Numbered from the stretch's first letter, positions 35,712 through 45,394 are shown. The stretch is 64,000 nucleotides of DNA from Bog-473 sp963754445 (GCA_963754445.1 CAVWFT010000002.1:806001-870000); one strand, 5' to 3'. The notes: generated by a model not told the origin, from the letters alone. Made by a program: numbers and translations.

Positions 35712-36670
35712 GCATTCCCGATGTGGTCCGCCGGGACGGTCCCGAGCTTTCCGGCCTCGAAGTCCTCGAACGCCTGGATGATCTCCGCCCTCGTGTTCAT
35801 CACGAACGGCCCATGGGCCACGACGGGTTCGCCGATCGGCTGTCCACCGAGGATGAGTACATCGAGTCCCGCATGGCGTGACTCCTGCGCTGCGTTGGCC
35901 CGCAGTGCGATGGCGTCACCGGCTTCGTGCACCGCGAGTTGGCCGGTGTGGAAGGGCCGGGCGTCGGGTCCGATGGTGCCGTCGCCCGACAGTGCGTAGA
36001 CCAAGGCATTGAATTGCTGAGGCCAGGGGAGGACCAGTTCCGCTCCCGGCTGGATCGTGGCGTGCACGAGGGAGATCGGGGTGTGTGTGCTGCCGGGGCC
36101 ACGGTGCCCGGCGACGTCACCGGCAATCACCCGGACGAGTGCGCCACCATCGGGGGAGGTCAACAGGACGACATTGCCGGCTTCCAGGTCTTGGTAGCGC
36201 GGATCGATCATCTTGTCGGTCGAAGGCAGGTTGACCCACAGTTGGATGCCGTGGAACAGCCCGCCGCTGGCGATCAGCTGGTCGGGCGGCCGCTCGATGT
36301 GGAGGATCCCCGAACCGGCCGTCATCCACTGGGTGGACCCGTTGGTGATGAGGCCTCCTCCGCCGATCGAGTCCTGGTGCTGGAACGTGCCGTCGATCAT
36401 GTAGGTCACCGTCTCGAATCCGCGATGGGGGTGCCACGGCGTGCCTTTCGGCTCCCCGGGCGCGTACTCGACCTCGCCCATCTGATCCATGTGGATGAAG
36501 GGATCGAGGTCTGCTGCGGAGACGCCGGCAAAGGCGCGCCGGACGGGGAACCCCTCGCCTTCGTAGCCCGACGGTGCATCGGTGACTGCCCTCACCGGTC
36601 GCACGACGGTTCCAGCGGCTGCCTGCACCTGGGGGAGGACCAGATTGTCGGGAACGGTTACGGCTGGCAT
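35708..36670 (-). CDS. pirin family protein
   Basis: A 320-residue bicupin of the pirin family, cytoplasmic, with a metal-binding N-terminal cupin. Putative metal ligands are H80 and H82 in WHPHRGFETV, H124 and E126 in ILHIERPP; the family motif FIHMDQMG is at about 58–65. The C-terminal cupin has WPQQFNALVYALSG. Some pirins have quercetinase activity and others are redox-linked regulators; which applies here is unknown. Stop overlaps the start of the downstream SDR. An inverted repeat lies 30 bases upstream of the ATG. Confidence 0.9.
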   Translation of the reverse strand: MPAVTVPDNLVLPQVQAAAGTVVRPVRAVTDAPSGYEGEGFPVRRAFAGVSAADLDPFIHMDQMGEVEYAPGEPKGTPWHPHRGFETVTYMIDGTFQHQDSIGGGGLITNGSTQWMTAGSGILHIERPPDQLIASGGLFHGIQLWVNLPSTDKMIDPRYQDLEAGNVVLLTSPDGGALVRVIAGDVAGHRGPGSTHTPISLVHATIQPGAELVLPWPQQFNALVYALSGDGTIGPDARPFHTGQLAVHEAGDAIALRANAAQESRHAGLDVLILGGQPIGEPVVAHGPFVMNTRAEIIQAFEDFEAGKLGTVPADHIGNA

Positions 36671-36699
36671 GGTCGCCTCACTTCCTGTCGCGAACTCCT

Positions 36700-36714
36700 G
36701 GCACCGTGGGTGCC
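36700..36714. promoter_or_regulatory. inverted repeat upstream of pirin–SDR operon
   Basis: GGCACC-GTG-GGTGCC forms a perfect 6-bp palindrome 30 bases before the pirin start. The 8-base palindrome GTCCGGAC lies about 22 bases further upstream (36736–36743). These may be operator sites for a dimeric repressor; no adjacent regulator gene is present. Confidence 0.35.
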
Positions 36715-36793
36715 TCGTCTGGACCGTCGCGCCGCGTCCGGACGACCTGTGTACAACACGTCGACACCCTGTTCTGTTCCACCCGGCACCGTG

Positions 36794-37654
36794 TCAGGAG
36801 GCGTCGAGGCGGGTCACCTGCTCGGGGGTCAGGCTGAGATCGGCTGCCGCGGCCGACGCCACCGCCGTCTCGGGCCGGGAGCTGCCGGGGATCGGAAGCA
36901 CTCGAGAACCCTTGGCCAGCATCCAGGCCAGCGTGACCTGCTGCGGGGTGGCACCGACCTCCGCCGCCACCTCGGCGAACCCGGCATGGTGCGCCTCGAT
37001 GCTCTCGGTGTTCCCGATTCCCCCGAGCGGGCTCCACGGGATGAAGGCGATGCCCAGCTGCTCACAATGGTCCAGCTCGGCTTCGGAGGAGCGAAAGCGC
37101 GGCGAGAACTGGTTCTGCACGCTGACCAGGCGGCCTCCGAGGACTTGTTGCGCCTCGTCGATTTGCTCGATGGTCGCGTTCGAGACGCCGGCCATCACGA
37201 TCTTTCCCTCGTCGAGGAGGTCGGCCAGTGCGCCAACGGATTCGGCCCACGGCACCTTCGGATCCGGCCGGTGGTACTGGTAGAGGCCGATGGCGTCGAC
37301 GCCGAGTCGCTTGAGTGAGGCCTCGCAGGCCTCCTTCACATAGGCCGGGTCGCCGTGCACCGTCCAGCTGCCGTCGCCGGGTCGGCGGTGGCCGCCCTTG
37401 GTGGCGACGATGACGTCGTCGGTCGGGCCGCCGTAGGCGGCGAGCGCCTCGGCCACCAGCTCTTCGCCGTGACCGTGCTCCTGCACGTTGAGGGAATACG
37501 CATCAGCGGTGTCGATGATGGTGACCCCGGCATCGAGGGAGGCGTGAATGGTGGCGATTGCCCGTGTGCGATCCGGCCGTCCTTCGATGGAGAGAGGCAT
37601 CTCTCCCAGGCCGATCGCGCTGACCGTGCGATTACCGATAGGACGCTGTTTCAT
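36794..37654 (-). CDS. aldo/keto reductase (second)
   Basis: A 286-residue NAD(P)H-dependent reductase. The catalytic residues D48 and Y53 in IIDTADAYS, K86 in IVATKGG and H128 in YQYHRP are all present. ATG 37654 follows GAGGAGG at normal spacing, so the in-frame extension to 37744 is excluded. It is shorter than the family mean of about 310–330, mainly because of a compact C-terminus ending LTPEQVTRLDAS. Only distantly similar to the enzyme at 4888–5868. It precedes the pirin–SDR pair on the same strand with a 123-base gap. Substrate unknown. Confidence 0.9.
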   Translation of the reverse strand: MKQRPIGNRTVSAIGLGEMPLSIEGRPDRTRAIATIHASLDAGVTIIDTADAYSLNVQEHGHGEELVAEALAAYGGPTDDVIVATKGGHRRPGDGSWTVHGDPAYVKEACEASLKRLGVDAIGLYQYHRPDPKVPWAESVGALADLLDEGKIVMAGVSNATIEQIDEAQQVLGGRLVSVQNQFSPRFRSSEAELDHCEQLGIAFIPWSPLGGIGNTESIEAHHAGFAEVAAEVGATPQQVTLAWMLAKGSRVLPIPGSSRPETAVASAAAADLSLTPEQVTRLDAS

Positions 37655-37774
37655 CTCGAACCTCCTCGGGGTGACGGAGGCGACGACAGGGTCCGCTTCT
37701 CCGCGCTGGTTCAGACGATACCGGTATGGGGACCAGATGGGCACTTGATCCCGTGCCCCTGCCTCGGATGCGGC

Positions 37775-38068
37775 TCAGGTGCCCGTCACCACGTGGAACT
37801 CGATGCGGTACACCAGCGTGTCGTCGTCGATCGGTCCGGCATGCGCGGCACGGCGCCGCAGGGCTTCGCGGTCGAGTTCTCCGGCCAGGCGGACGTCGAC
37901 GTCGGTGATCGAGGCAAAGGGAACCAGGTCCATGCTGTCCACTTCGATCTGGACTGGGCCGACCCGGTAGCGGCCACCGACCTTCACCTGCCGGCGCCGC
38001 CAGAGTCGGTAGGTGACCGTGATCTCGCCCGAGGCGACGTCGTCGCGCAGCTCCTGGCTGAACTCCAC
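37775..38068 (-). CDS. ASCH domain protein
   Basis: A 97-residue protein with the compact ASCH β-barrel pattern: FSQELRDDVASGEITVTYRL, WRRRQVKVGGRYRVG, then the strand IEVDSMDLVPFASIT. ASCH domains are related to PUA RNA-binding domains and are proposed to bind RNA or modified nucleosides; the actual ligand is unknown. It is read from ATG 38068 and lies alone between an F420-type oxidoreductase (69 bases upstream) and an aldo/keto reductase. Confidence 0.75.
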   Translation of the reverse strand: MEFSQELRDDVASGEITVTYRLWRRRQVKVGGRYRVGPVQIEVDSMDLVPFASITDVDVRLAGELDREALRRRAAHAGPIDDDTLVYRIEFHVVTGT

Positions 38069-38136
38069 GAACGCAGATTAAGTGGACGGTCGAACTCCCG
38101 GCGGCCAACGCCGATGGATCAGAACGAACGGTCGGG

Positions 38137-39033
38137 TCAGCGCGCGAGGAAGGTCTCGCCGAAGGCCTGCAACCATTCCACCGGGCCCGGCGACGGGCTC
38201 CAGGGTGGGCCGACGATGGTCCAATCGACCCCCATCGCTTCCATTTCCCCCATCCGGTCGCGAATCTGCTCGGCATCGCGCTCGAAATCGGAGAGCCCCA
38301 CCCCGAAGCCCAGGATCAGCTCCAACTCCTCGAAGCGCTCACCGGCGAAGAGCTCGAGTTTCGCGAGGCGTTCCCGAAGTTCCTCCGGTGTCGTCACCGG
38401 TGGCGTGCGCGCCGTCTTGGCGACCGAGGCGGGTGCGGTCATGGGCATCCACCCGGCAGCGAACTTGGCGGCCCGCCGGAGCGCGGCATCGGAGTTCCCG
38501 CCCATCCAGACCGGAACACCCTGATGGCGCGGAACCGGACGAGCCTGGATGTTGCGGGCCGAGAAGTGCCGACCCTCGAAGTCGAAGGGTTCGCCGCTCC
38601 AGTGCAACTGCATGACTTCGAGCGCCTCTTCGAAGAGCTGATTGCGTTCGTCGAAGTTCACCCCGAGAGCGAAGTATTCGGACTTGAGATAGCCGGCGCC
38701 CGCGCCCATGCGGAAACGGCCTTCGGACATCCGGTTCAACGTCGCTGCGCTCTTGGCGAGCAGCAGTGGGTTCCGATAGGGAATGACGCTGAGGTTGGTG
38801 ACCAGTGCCAGCGACGTGGTCACGCCGGCCGCGGCGGCCAGTGCAACGAAGGGATCGAGACTCTGATGGCCGCCCGTCGACAACCATGACGCGCTCGGTG
38901 CCGGGTGCTCGGTCAACGCGATGCCGTCCCAGCCGGCCGCCTCGGCTGCCGCGGCGATCTCGGGAATGGATCCGGCGTCGAGCAGGTCGACGTCGGTCCC
39001 CGACGCCTCGGGGTACTGCAGGATGAAACGCAT
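38137..39033 (-). CDS. LLM-class F420-dependent oxidoreductase
   Basis: A 298-residue luciferase-like TIM-barrel oxidoreductase of a type that in actinobacteria uses coenzyme F420 or FMN. Motifs include ALTEHPAPSA near residue 40, LALVTNLSVIPYRNPLLLAK, and GRFRMGAGAGYLKSEYFALG (about 108–127), which matches the 'GxGxGxxxxEYxAxG' signature. GGGGAGG precedes ATG 39033; an in-frame extension to 39165 has no such site. Substrate unknown; related enzymes reduce or oxidise lipophilic metabolites. No F420 biosynthesis gene is in the window. Confidence 0.88.
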   Translation of the reverse strand: MRFILQYPEASGTDVDLLDAGSIPEIAAAAEAAGWDGIALTEHPAPSASWLSTGGHQSLDPFVALAAAAGVTTSLALVTNLSVIPYRNPLLLAKSAATLNRMSEGRFRMGAGAGYLKSEYFALGVNFDERNQLFEEALEVMQLHWSGEPFDFEGRHFSARNIQARPVPRHQGVPVWMGGNSDAALRRAAKFAAGWMPMTAPASVAKTARTPPVTTPEELRERLAKLELFAGERFEELELILGFGVGLSDFERDAEQIRDRMGEMEAMGVDWTIVGPPWSPSPGPVEWLQAFGETFLAR

Positions 39034-39844
39034 CGGGCCTCCCCTTGGTGCGGCCTCCTCGGTCGGACGGCCGAGGGTGCACCTTATCGACGGGTGGACC
39101 CGCAGAGCAGATCGTGCGGGCCCACTCGCTTTGGGCGCTCGCGTGGGTGATCGGGATGAGACCATGGCTCCGCAGGGACCCCCGGGACACGTTGGAGATG
39201 CACGTGTTGCTGGTTCGCGGCGCCCACGTCGTGGACACCAAGGGCCGCGACCTCTCGATGAGTCTCTTCACGCCGGATGCCCTCGACGACGACAGCTCGG
39301 CCGGAGCAGCCGCCGGATCGCAGGACGAGGTCGCGGCAGGGCTCGTTGACCTTCGATACGGCGCGTTCCGGTATGCAGCCGTGTCCTGGTTCCGACCGGG
39401 TCGCAGCCACCGGCAGCGTCCACCCGGCGGCGTGGATGAAGACCGTGGATGAAGACGAGGGTCACGTTCCAGACGGGGACTTCCCCCATCCGACGTGTCT
39501 GGCACCCAGAGGGCTCAGGTAGCCGAGCAGATTCCATCCGACATCCGCATGGGCGTGGTGAAGGCCCCGGTGTTGTCGACACGGTCGATGTAGTGACCGA
39601 GCCAGTCGGGAGAACGACGACAACCCAGGAGGAGGCCGCCAGCCGAGGACTTCTCGCCATCGGCTACCTTGAGCGGATGATCGGAGTCTATTCGACCGCT
39701 CGATCAGATCTCGGCGTGCAGGGCATCCGCTGGCCGTCGCCGATGGTGGGGATCGTCGACAGCGGACACGCCGGCAGGCGCGAGAGCGCGTTCACCGGGA
39801 CGGAGGGTTCGGCGCGCCTCTAGGCGGGTCGGCCCGGATACGGA
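39034..39844. other. 811-base gap without a convincing gene
   Basis: The region lies between the F420-type oxidoreductase and the cyclase gene. The best candidate is a plus-strand frame from ATG 39197 to 39452 (84 residues, MHVLLVRGAHVVDTKGRD…) with GGAG touching the ATG; I recognise no family. Reverse frames give LVFIHG-like fragments, but no continuous protein. The stretch may be a decayed gene. A 13-base tandem duplication lies at 39431–39456. Confidence 0.35.
39431..39456. repeat. 13-bp perfect tandem duplication
   Basis: CGTGGATGAAGAC occurs twice head to tail (39431–39443, 39444–39456). The duplication is not a multiple of three, so it would shift any frame crossing it, consistent with the surrounding region being non-coding or decayed. 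Confidence 0.8.
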
Positions 39845-42800
39845 ATGGCAGTGGGAACAGGGACCCGCGGCGATGTGGTGGCCGATGGGCCGGTGAAGGG
39901 ATCGGCTCCGGATTCGTCCGAGTCTGTTCCACGACGCGACGAGCTCGCCGTTCGGCCTTACTCGAGCCCAGCCTGGAGCTCCTTTGCTGGCGCCTCGGCC
40001 GACGACACGTCTCACCCCCTTGCGCCGTACTTCCCCCGGCTTGTGATCGATTGGTTCACGACCAACCCCGACGAGCGCTACCGGGAGCAGATCGGCACGG
40101 TGGCCTTCGTCGACATCTCGGGTTTCACCAAACTGTCCGAGGGACTGGCCAGGCACGGGAAGGTGGGGGCTGAAGAGCTCACGACGGCCATCGGGACCTG
40201 CTTCGTCAGGTTGCTCGACCTGGCCGTCGCTTACGGGGGCCGTTTGCTGAAGTTCGGCGGCGACGCGCTGCTGCTCTTCTTCTCGGGTGAAGCACATGAG
40301 GCGCGCGCCTGCCGCGCCGCCATTGAGATGCGCCGCGCCCTTCGAGAAGTCGGGCGCATGAACGTCCTCGGTCAACGAGTCGCCCTGCGGATGTCAGTTG
40401 GGGTCCACAGCGGGCTCTTCCATTTCTTCCTCGTCGGAGACTCGCATCGCGAGTTCATCGTTGCCGGCCCCGGGGCGAGCACCGTGGTGACCATGGAGGG
40501 TACGGCGGCTGCCGGCGAGATCGTGTTGAGTCCGGCCACCGCCGCCGCGCTCCGGCCGGCAGTCGTCGGTGCGACCAAAGGTCCTGGCCTCTTGTTGCGG
40601 CGGGCCCCGTCCGTCCCCGATGACTCGTTCGTGCCGTTCGAGCCCGTGTCTGACGCTGTCGACCTGGTCCGGGGAATTCCTGTCGGGCTGAGAGATGCGT
40701 TGGTCTCGGCGCACCAGGAGTCCGAGCACCGCCGTGTCACGGTGGCGTTCGTCCACTTCGACGGGACTGACGAGTTGATCAACGCGGAGGGCCCTGAGGT
40801 GACGGCCAGCCGGCTCGAGGCCCTGGTCACCATCACGCAGCGCGCCGTCGAGCGCCAAGAGGTCACCTTTCTCGCCACGGACGCCGACCGCGACGGGGGC
40901 AAGATCATTCTCACGGCGGGCGCACCGGCCACGTCGGGTGACGACGAGCACCGCATGCTCCTCGCGGTGCGCGAGATCATGGACGCGGGTTCTCCGTTGC
41001 CCATCCGTATCGGGGTGAACCGCGGCTCAGTCTTCGTCGGCGAGGTGGGTCCGCCCTACCGGCGTACGTTCACCGTCATGGGCGACGCGGTCAACTTGGC
41101 CGCCCGGCTGATGGCCAAGGCCGCAAGCGGGCAGATCCTGTCGACACCCGAGCTGTTGGCCCGCTCGCGAACCCGGTTCGAGACGGTCGACCTCGAGCCC
41201 TTCTACGTCAAGGGGAAGTCCCGTCCGGTCCTGGCCCAGGCGGTGGGAGCGCGCGTCGGTGCGAGGGCGGTGGGCGCCTCTGTGGAACTGCCCCTCCTCG
41301 GTCGCGAAGCCGAGACGCAACGGCTGGCCGAGTTGGCTGCACAGGCCGCCGCGGGTCAGGGCTCTGTGGTCGAGATCGTCGGTGAGACGGGCAGCGGGAA
41401 GTCGCGGCTGGTGTCCGCGCTCCGACAGATTGCCTCGGACCGGATGCAGCTGACTGCCGTGTGCGAACGCTACGACTCGTCGACCCCGTACCACGAGGTT
41501 CGGCGGCTCTTGCGATCCCTGCTCGACCTCCCCAGTGAGGGCGGAGACCAGGCGATGTCGGCCAGGTTCCTGGCGGAGCTGGAACATCGCGCCCCCGAAC
41601 TCCTGCCCTGGGCGCCGCTCATCGCGATGACCATCGGCGTCACCGTCCCCGAGACCCCGGAGTCTCGAGACCTGGACGCGGAATTCCGTCGGCCCCGGCT
41701 GGCCATTGCCATCACGGAACTCCTGGCCAGGCTCCTGCCCAACACCGGACTCTTCATCATCGAGGACGCGCACAACATGGACGACGCCTCGGCCGACCTC
41801 TTCGGTCATTTGGCTGCTCAGGTCGGCGGCACCTCTTGGATGTGGTGTACGACCAGTTCGGACGTGTCGTCCGGGTTCGTCGCCCCCGAGGTGAGCGGTA
41901 TCCGGATGGAGCTAGGGCCGCTGGACCAAGCGGCGGCATTGGAACTGGCCCGCGCCGCCACTGAGGACGCACCACTGTCTGAACGTGAATTGACTCTGCT
42001 GGTCGAGCGTTCGGGAGGGAGCCCACTCTTTCTTCGGGAATTGATCGCTGCAGCCAAGAGTGGGGACTCCGTCGAGAATCTGCCCGAATCCATCGAGGAG
42101 GTCGCCGCCGCCCGTATCGATCGTCTCGACATCGACGCCCGGCGACTCTTGCGCCGCATGTCGGTGCTCGGGCAATCGTTCACCTTCGATTTGCTGGCCG
42201 ACGTGGTCGACGATCTCCCAGGGCCAGACGACCCTACGTGGCAACAGTTGGAGGAGTTCGTTACCTGGGACGGGACCAAGGTCTGGTCCTTCCGCGACAG
42301 CCTGTTGCGGGACAGCGCCTATGGCGGCCTGACGTTTCAGCTCCGTCGTCAGCTGCACTCGCGGGCGGCCGACACCATACGGCGACGATCGACCGATGGC
42401 GGCGAGGAGCAACCTGAGCTCCTGTCGTTTCACTATCTGCACTCGCAGCGCTTCGACGAGGCCTGGGAATTCTCGCTCGTGGCGGCCGACCGGGCCATTG
42501 CCGTCTCCGCCGACACTGAGGCGGCCGAGTTTTTCGAACGGGCCATCACTGCGGCGAAGAGACTGCCGCGTCTGACCGCGAGCCAAATAGCCGAGGTCTA
42601 CGAGGCGGTGGGGGACGCCCGAAACCGGACGGGCGAGTACACGGCTGCAGCTGTCGCCTACCAATCGGCCCGCCGGCAAGTCGGGGATGAGACGGTGTCC
42701 CAGGCTCGCCTGATGCTGAAGGTCGCCCGGGTCCAAGGATGGCTTGACCGATACGGCAACGCGCTGCGTTGGATCAGTCGGGGACTGCGGCTGCTCGAGG

Positions 42801-43846
42801 GGTCCTCCGATCCGGGTGCCGACCGGCAACGGGCGGAGCTGATGGTCTGGTACGGGCGGTTCTGTCAGGAGCAGGGATACCACCGTCGGGCCCTCCGATG
42901 GTGCACCCAGGCAGTCGAGGGTGCCGAGTCCGTCGGGGACAAGGCGGTGCTCGCCGAGGCTCTCCGGATCATGGACTGGGCGGCCATGGACCTCGGGAAT
43001 CTCGAGCGGCCGGACAACTGGGTGCGGGCGCTGGCCCTCTTCGAGGAGCTTGGCGATCTGCCTGGGCAGGCCGGGGTGCTCAACATGCTCGGCGGGTTGG
43101 CCTACTACCAGGGCGATTGGGAGCAGGCGTCGGCCCTCTACCTCCGGGCCCAAGCCACCGTGCGCCGGACTGGCAACGCGGTCATGGATGCGTTCTACGT
43201 CTTCAATCTGGGCGAGATCGCGCGCGACCAGGGCCATCTCGACGAGGCGGAACGCGCCCTCACGTCGGCGCTCCGAACCTGGCGTGCCGCTGGCTATCGG
43301 TCGGGAACCGGATACGCCAAGGGCATGCTGGCCCGGGTGGCCACCAGTCAGCACCGGTTCGGCGATGCCTTGCGTCTCTTCGAGGAGGCGATCGAAGAGC
43401 TGTCGGACATCGGCAGCCGGGGCGAGGTGTTGGAGGTCCAGGCCGGCCTGGCTCAATATCTGCTCCTCAGTGGAGACGTCGCGGGCGCCCTGTCGCTTGC
43501 CGACGAGACGATGTCTCAAGCCCACGCCCTCGGCGGCGTGGCGCCTCAGACTCCCGCCCTCCACCGAGTGCGTGGCGCAGCCCTGGCCCTCGCCGGGGAC
43601 CGCGACGGTGCCCGGACATCGTTGCGCCAGAGCCTGCGAGCCGCCGAGGTGCGCGACGTGGAGTACGAGGCGGCACTGACCATGCAGGTCCTGGCCGCCG
43701 TCGAGACCGACCCGCGCGAGCAGGAGCTGCTGGCTCGATCGGCGGCAGAGATATTCGCCAAACTCAAGGTGGACTGGACACCGGATCTCCTGGCACCCGC
43801 ACCCGCCGCCGTTCCGGCGCAATCGTCAGTCCCGGCTGAGGCGTAG
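39845..43846 (+). CDS. soluble-adenylyl-cyclase-like protein (two cyclase domains, ATPase, TPR)
   Basis: A 1333-residue cytoplasmic protein. The first class III cyclase domain (about 80–255) keeps both metal Asp residues, D90 in FVDISGFTKLSE and D140 in FGGDALLLFF, but the transition-state Asn/Arg positions read S and T (AGPGASTVVTM). The second (about 295–455) has lost the first Asp (FVHFDG) but keeps GDAVNLAARL with Asn and Arg. The two domains thus complement each other, as in mammalian soluble adenylyl cyclase, suggesting one active site at their interface. A STAND/AAA-type ATPase follows (Walker A GETGSGKS, about 514–521), then TPR-like helices (about 880–1300). cAMP is the likely product; guanylate specificity cannot be excluded. 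Confidence 0.9.
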   Translation: MAVGTGTRGDVVADGPVKGSAPDSSESVPRRDELAVRPYSSPAWSSFAGASADDTSHPLAPYFPRLVIDWFTTNPDERYREQIGTVAFVDISGFTKLSEGLARHGKVGAEELTTAIGTCFVRLLDLAVAYGGRLLKFGGDALLLFFSGEAHEARACRAAIEMRRALREVGRMNVLGQRVALRMSVGVHSGLFHFFLVGDSHREFIVAGPGASTVVTMEGTAAAGEIVLSPATAAALRPAVVGATKGPGLLLRRAPSVPDDSFVPFEPVSDAVDLVRGIPVGLRDALVSAHQESEHRRVTVAFVHFDGTDELINAEGPEVTASRLEALVTITQRAVERQEVTFLATDADRDGGKIILTAGAPATSGDDEHRMLLAVREIMDAGSPLPIRIGVNRGSVFVGEVGPPYRRTFTVMGDAVNLAARLMAKAASGQILSTPELLARSRTRFETVDLEPFYVKGKSRPVLAQAVGARVGARAVGASVELPLLGREAETQRLAELAAQAAAGQGSVVEIVGETGSGKSRLVSALRQIASDRMQLTAVCERYDSSTPYHEVRRLLRSLLDLPSEGGDQAMSARFLAELEHRAPELLPWAPLIAMTIGVTVPETPESRDLDAEFRRPRLAIAITELLARLLPNTGLFIIEDAHNMDDASADLFGHLAAQVGGTSWMWCTTSSDVSSGFVAPEVSGIRMELGPLDQAAALELARAATEDAPLSERELTLLVERSGGSPLFLRELIAAAKSGDSVENLPESIEEVAAARIDRLDIDARRLLRRMSVLGQSFTFDLLADVVDDLPGPDDPTWQQLEEFVTWDGTKVWSFRDSLLRDSAYGGLTFQLRRQLHSRAADTIRRRSTDGGEEQPELLSFHYLHSQRFDEAWEFSLVAADRAIAVSADTEAAEFFERAITAAKRLPRLTASQIAEVYEAVGDARNRTGEYTAAAVAYQSARRQVGDETVSQARLMLKVARVQGWLDRYGNALRWISRGLRLLEGSSDPGADRQRAELMVWYGRFCQEQGYHRRALRWCTQAVEGAESVGDKAVLAEALRIMDWAAMDLGNLERPDNWVRALALFEELGDLPGQAGVLNMLGGLAYYQGDWEQASALYLRAQATVRRTGNAVMDAFYVFNLGEIARDQGHLDEAERALTSALRTWRAAGYRSGTGYAKGMLARVATSQHRFGDALRLFEEAIEELSDIGSRGEVLEVQAGLAQYLLLSGDVAGALSLADETMSQAHALGGVAPQTPALHRVRGAALALAGDRDGARTSLRQSLRAAEVRDVEYEAALTMQVLAAVETDPREQELLARSAAEIFAKLKVDWTPDLLAPAPAAVPAQSSVPAEA

Positions 43847-43983
43847 GCCGCCGTGCCCTCTGCACCCCAACCCCGCACCTCGCCAAGCCACGCATCGATA
43901 CCACTATCGACGCTCGGCTTCTCGTGACCCGAGTGCGCGGTACCCGCTCCCCAGGGGCCGGACCCGGGGGCGCACAGCGACGG

Positions 43984-45387
43984 CTAGTGGAACTTGGGGG
44001 GATCGGTTGGCGGCACCACGATGGTCTCGACGACCGTGCCGGTGTAGCTGGGGTTGCCTTGAGGGTAGGGCGACTCGACGATCGACTGCACGCACGGAGC
44101 GACGACGGGGTCCCCGCACTGCGGCAAGTCACCCGTGGTCACGTCGGTGTTGCCCAAGGCGTCCGTGAAGGGTGTCTGTGCTTGGAAGCACACGGCAAAG
44201 GGGACGTACCAGAGGCCGCCGGCGTCGGCATTGTTGAACGTCACGGTGAAGACGATGTTGGCTGTCACTCCCACCGCGTCGTACGTCACAACTTGCGGCG
44301 CGTGCCGGAATGGGTCGTTGTCGCAGACAGGCCCGGTGTCGCCCGGGTCGACCGTCGTGAGGATGGTGCCGGTTGTCGACGTCGAGTTGACCTGCACCAT
44401 CTCGGTCGGCGTTGTGACACTCCCTGAGCAGCCTTCCCCGGTGCATCCGGTCACCGCATCGGCCACGTAAACGGAGTCTGACGTCGAGGCCGGCGATCCG
44501 GCGAGGGGGACGATGTCCACTTCGACCGTGTAGTCACCATGCGCCGCGTAGGAGTAGGACCCGGTCACCGTGTATGTGCTTCCGGACTGGGAAATGCTCC
44601 CGCTGCTCGTGCCACCGTCACCCCACAAGATGTTCGCCGTGAAATCGGTCGGGGGAGCAGACGCGTAGGTGTCGGTGAAGGTGGCAACGGGTGTGCTGAA
44701 GGAGACCCCGGTCGTCTGTGGATCGATGGTGACCGGACTGGCCGTGATGGTGTCATCAATGGCGGTGAGCGACACGTTGTCGAGTACAGGCCCTTGATGC
44801 TTGTCCGCCAGGGTGGTGTCGTCGAATTCGATTCGGCTGTCCGGCGAGGACGCCGTGAATGTCACCGTGTTCTGTACCCAGTCGAGTGGCAGGCCGACAC
44901 CGACAGCTTTCACGGTGTCCACGGATGAGCCGTTCACAGAGACGCCCATGGTGTGCTTCTTGCCCGGCTTCTGGTATCCGTTGACGGCTGACCAGAAGGA
45001 CAACGAGTATTCGACGCCGGGAGTGGTCGTCACATCCTGGTAGATCCCGCCCGGAGCATTGCTGCTGCCGGCCAGGTCGATGGAGTACTTGCCGTCCTCC
45101 GCTTTCCAATAGTGGTTCCCCGTCACGTCAACGCTGGAACGGACTTCGCCGAAAATGGGCGGGGTGGTCGACGTCCAGTCGCTGATTGTCGTGGAGTCGC
45201 CGGAGTACACGGGGTAGAAGGTCGTGGTCGACCGTGCGACCGTCTCGAAGCTCCCGTTCTGGATCAGGTTGACGGGGCTCGCCCCGGCCGCTGACGGTGC
45301 CACGGACAACCCCGCAACGCACGCGGTTCCGACCACCGCCAAGAGCGAAACGACCCCGACACTGATGCGAGCAAGGTTTTTGCGCAT
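43984..45387 (-). CDS. secreted DUF642-like / PKD-like domain protein
   Basis: A 467-residue exported protein with a signal peptide (MRKNLARISVGVVSLLAVVG, cleavage near ASA/AAGAS at about 36). Residues 38–215 match the DUF642/'choice-of-anchor C' type galactose-binding fold: LIQNGSFE, YWKAEDGKYSIDLAG, GGIYQDVTTTPG, and VLDNVSLTAI. Residues about 225–305 look like a PKD-type β-sandwich (VATFTDTYASAPPTDF, GSYSYAAHGDYTVEV). A C-terminal domain with four Cys follows (DAVTGCTGEGC, VCDNDP). No sortase signal or membrane anchor is seen. Carbohydrate binding at the cell surface is a family-based inference. AAGGGC lies just before the ATG at 45387. Confidence 0.75.
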   Translation of the reverse strand: MRKNLARISVGVVSLLAVVGTACVAGLSVAPSAAGASPVNLIQNGSFETVARSTTTFYPVYSGDSTTISDWTSTTPPIFGEVRSSVDVTGNHYWKAEDGKYSIDLAGSSNAPGGIYQDVTTTPGVEYSLSFWSAVNGYQKPGKKHTMGVSVNGSSVDTVKAVGVGLPLDWVQNTVTFTASSPDSRIEFDDTTLADKHQGPVLDNVSLTAIDDTITASPVTIDPQTTGVSFSTPVATFTDTYASAPPTDFTANILWGDGGTSSGSISQSGSTYTVTGSYSYAAHGDYTVEVDIVPLAGSPASTSDSVYVADAVTGCTGEGCSGSVTTPTEMVQVNSTSTTGTILTTVDPGDTGPVCDNDPFRHAPQVVTYDAVGVTANIVFTVTFNNADAGGLWYVPFAVCFQAQTPFTDALGNTDVTTGDLPQCGDPVVAPCVQSIVESPYPQGNPSYTGTVVETIVVPPTDPPKFH

Positions 45388-45394
45388 GCCCTTG

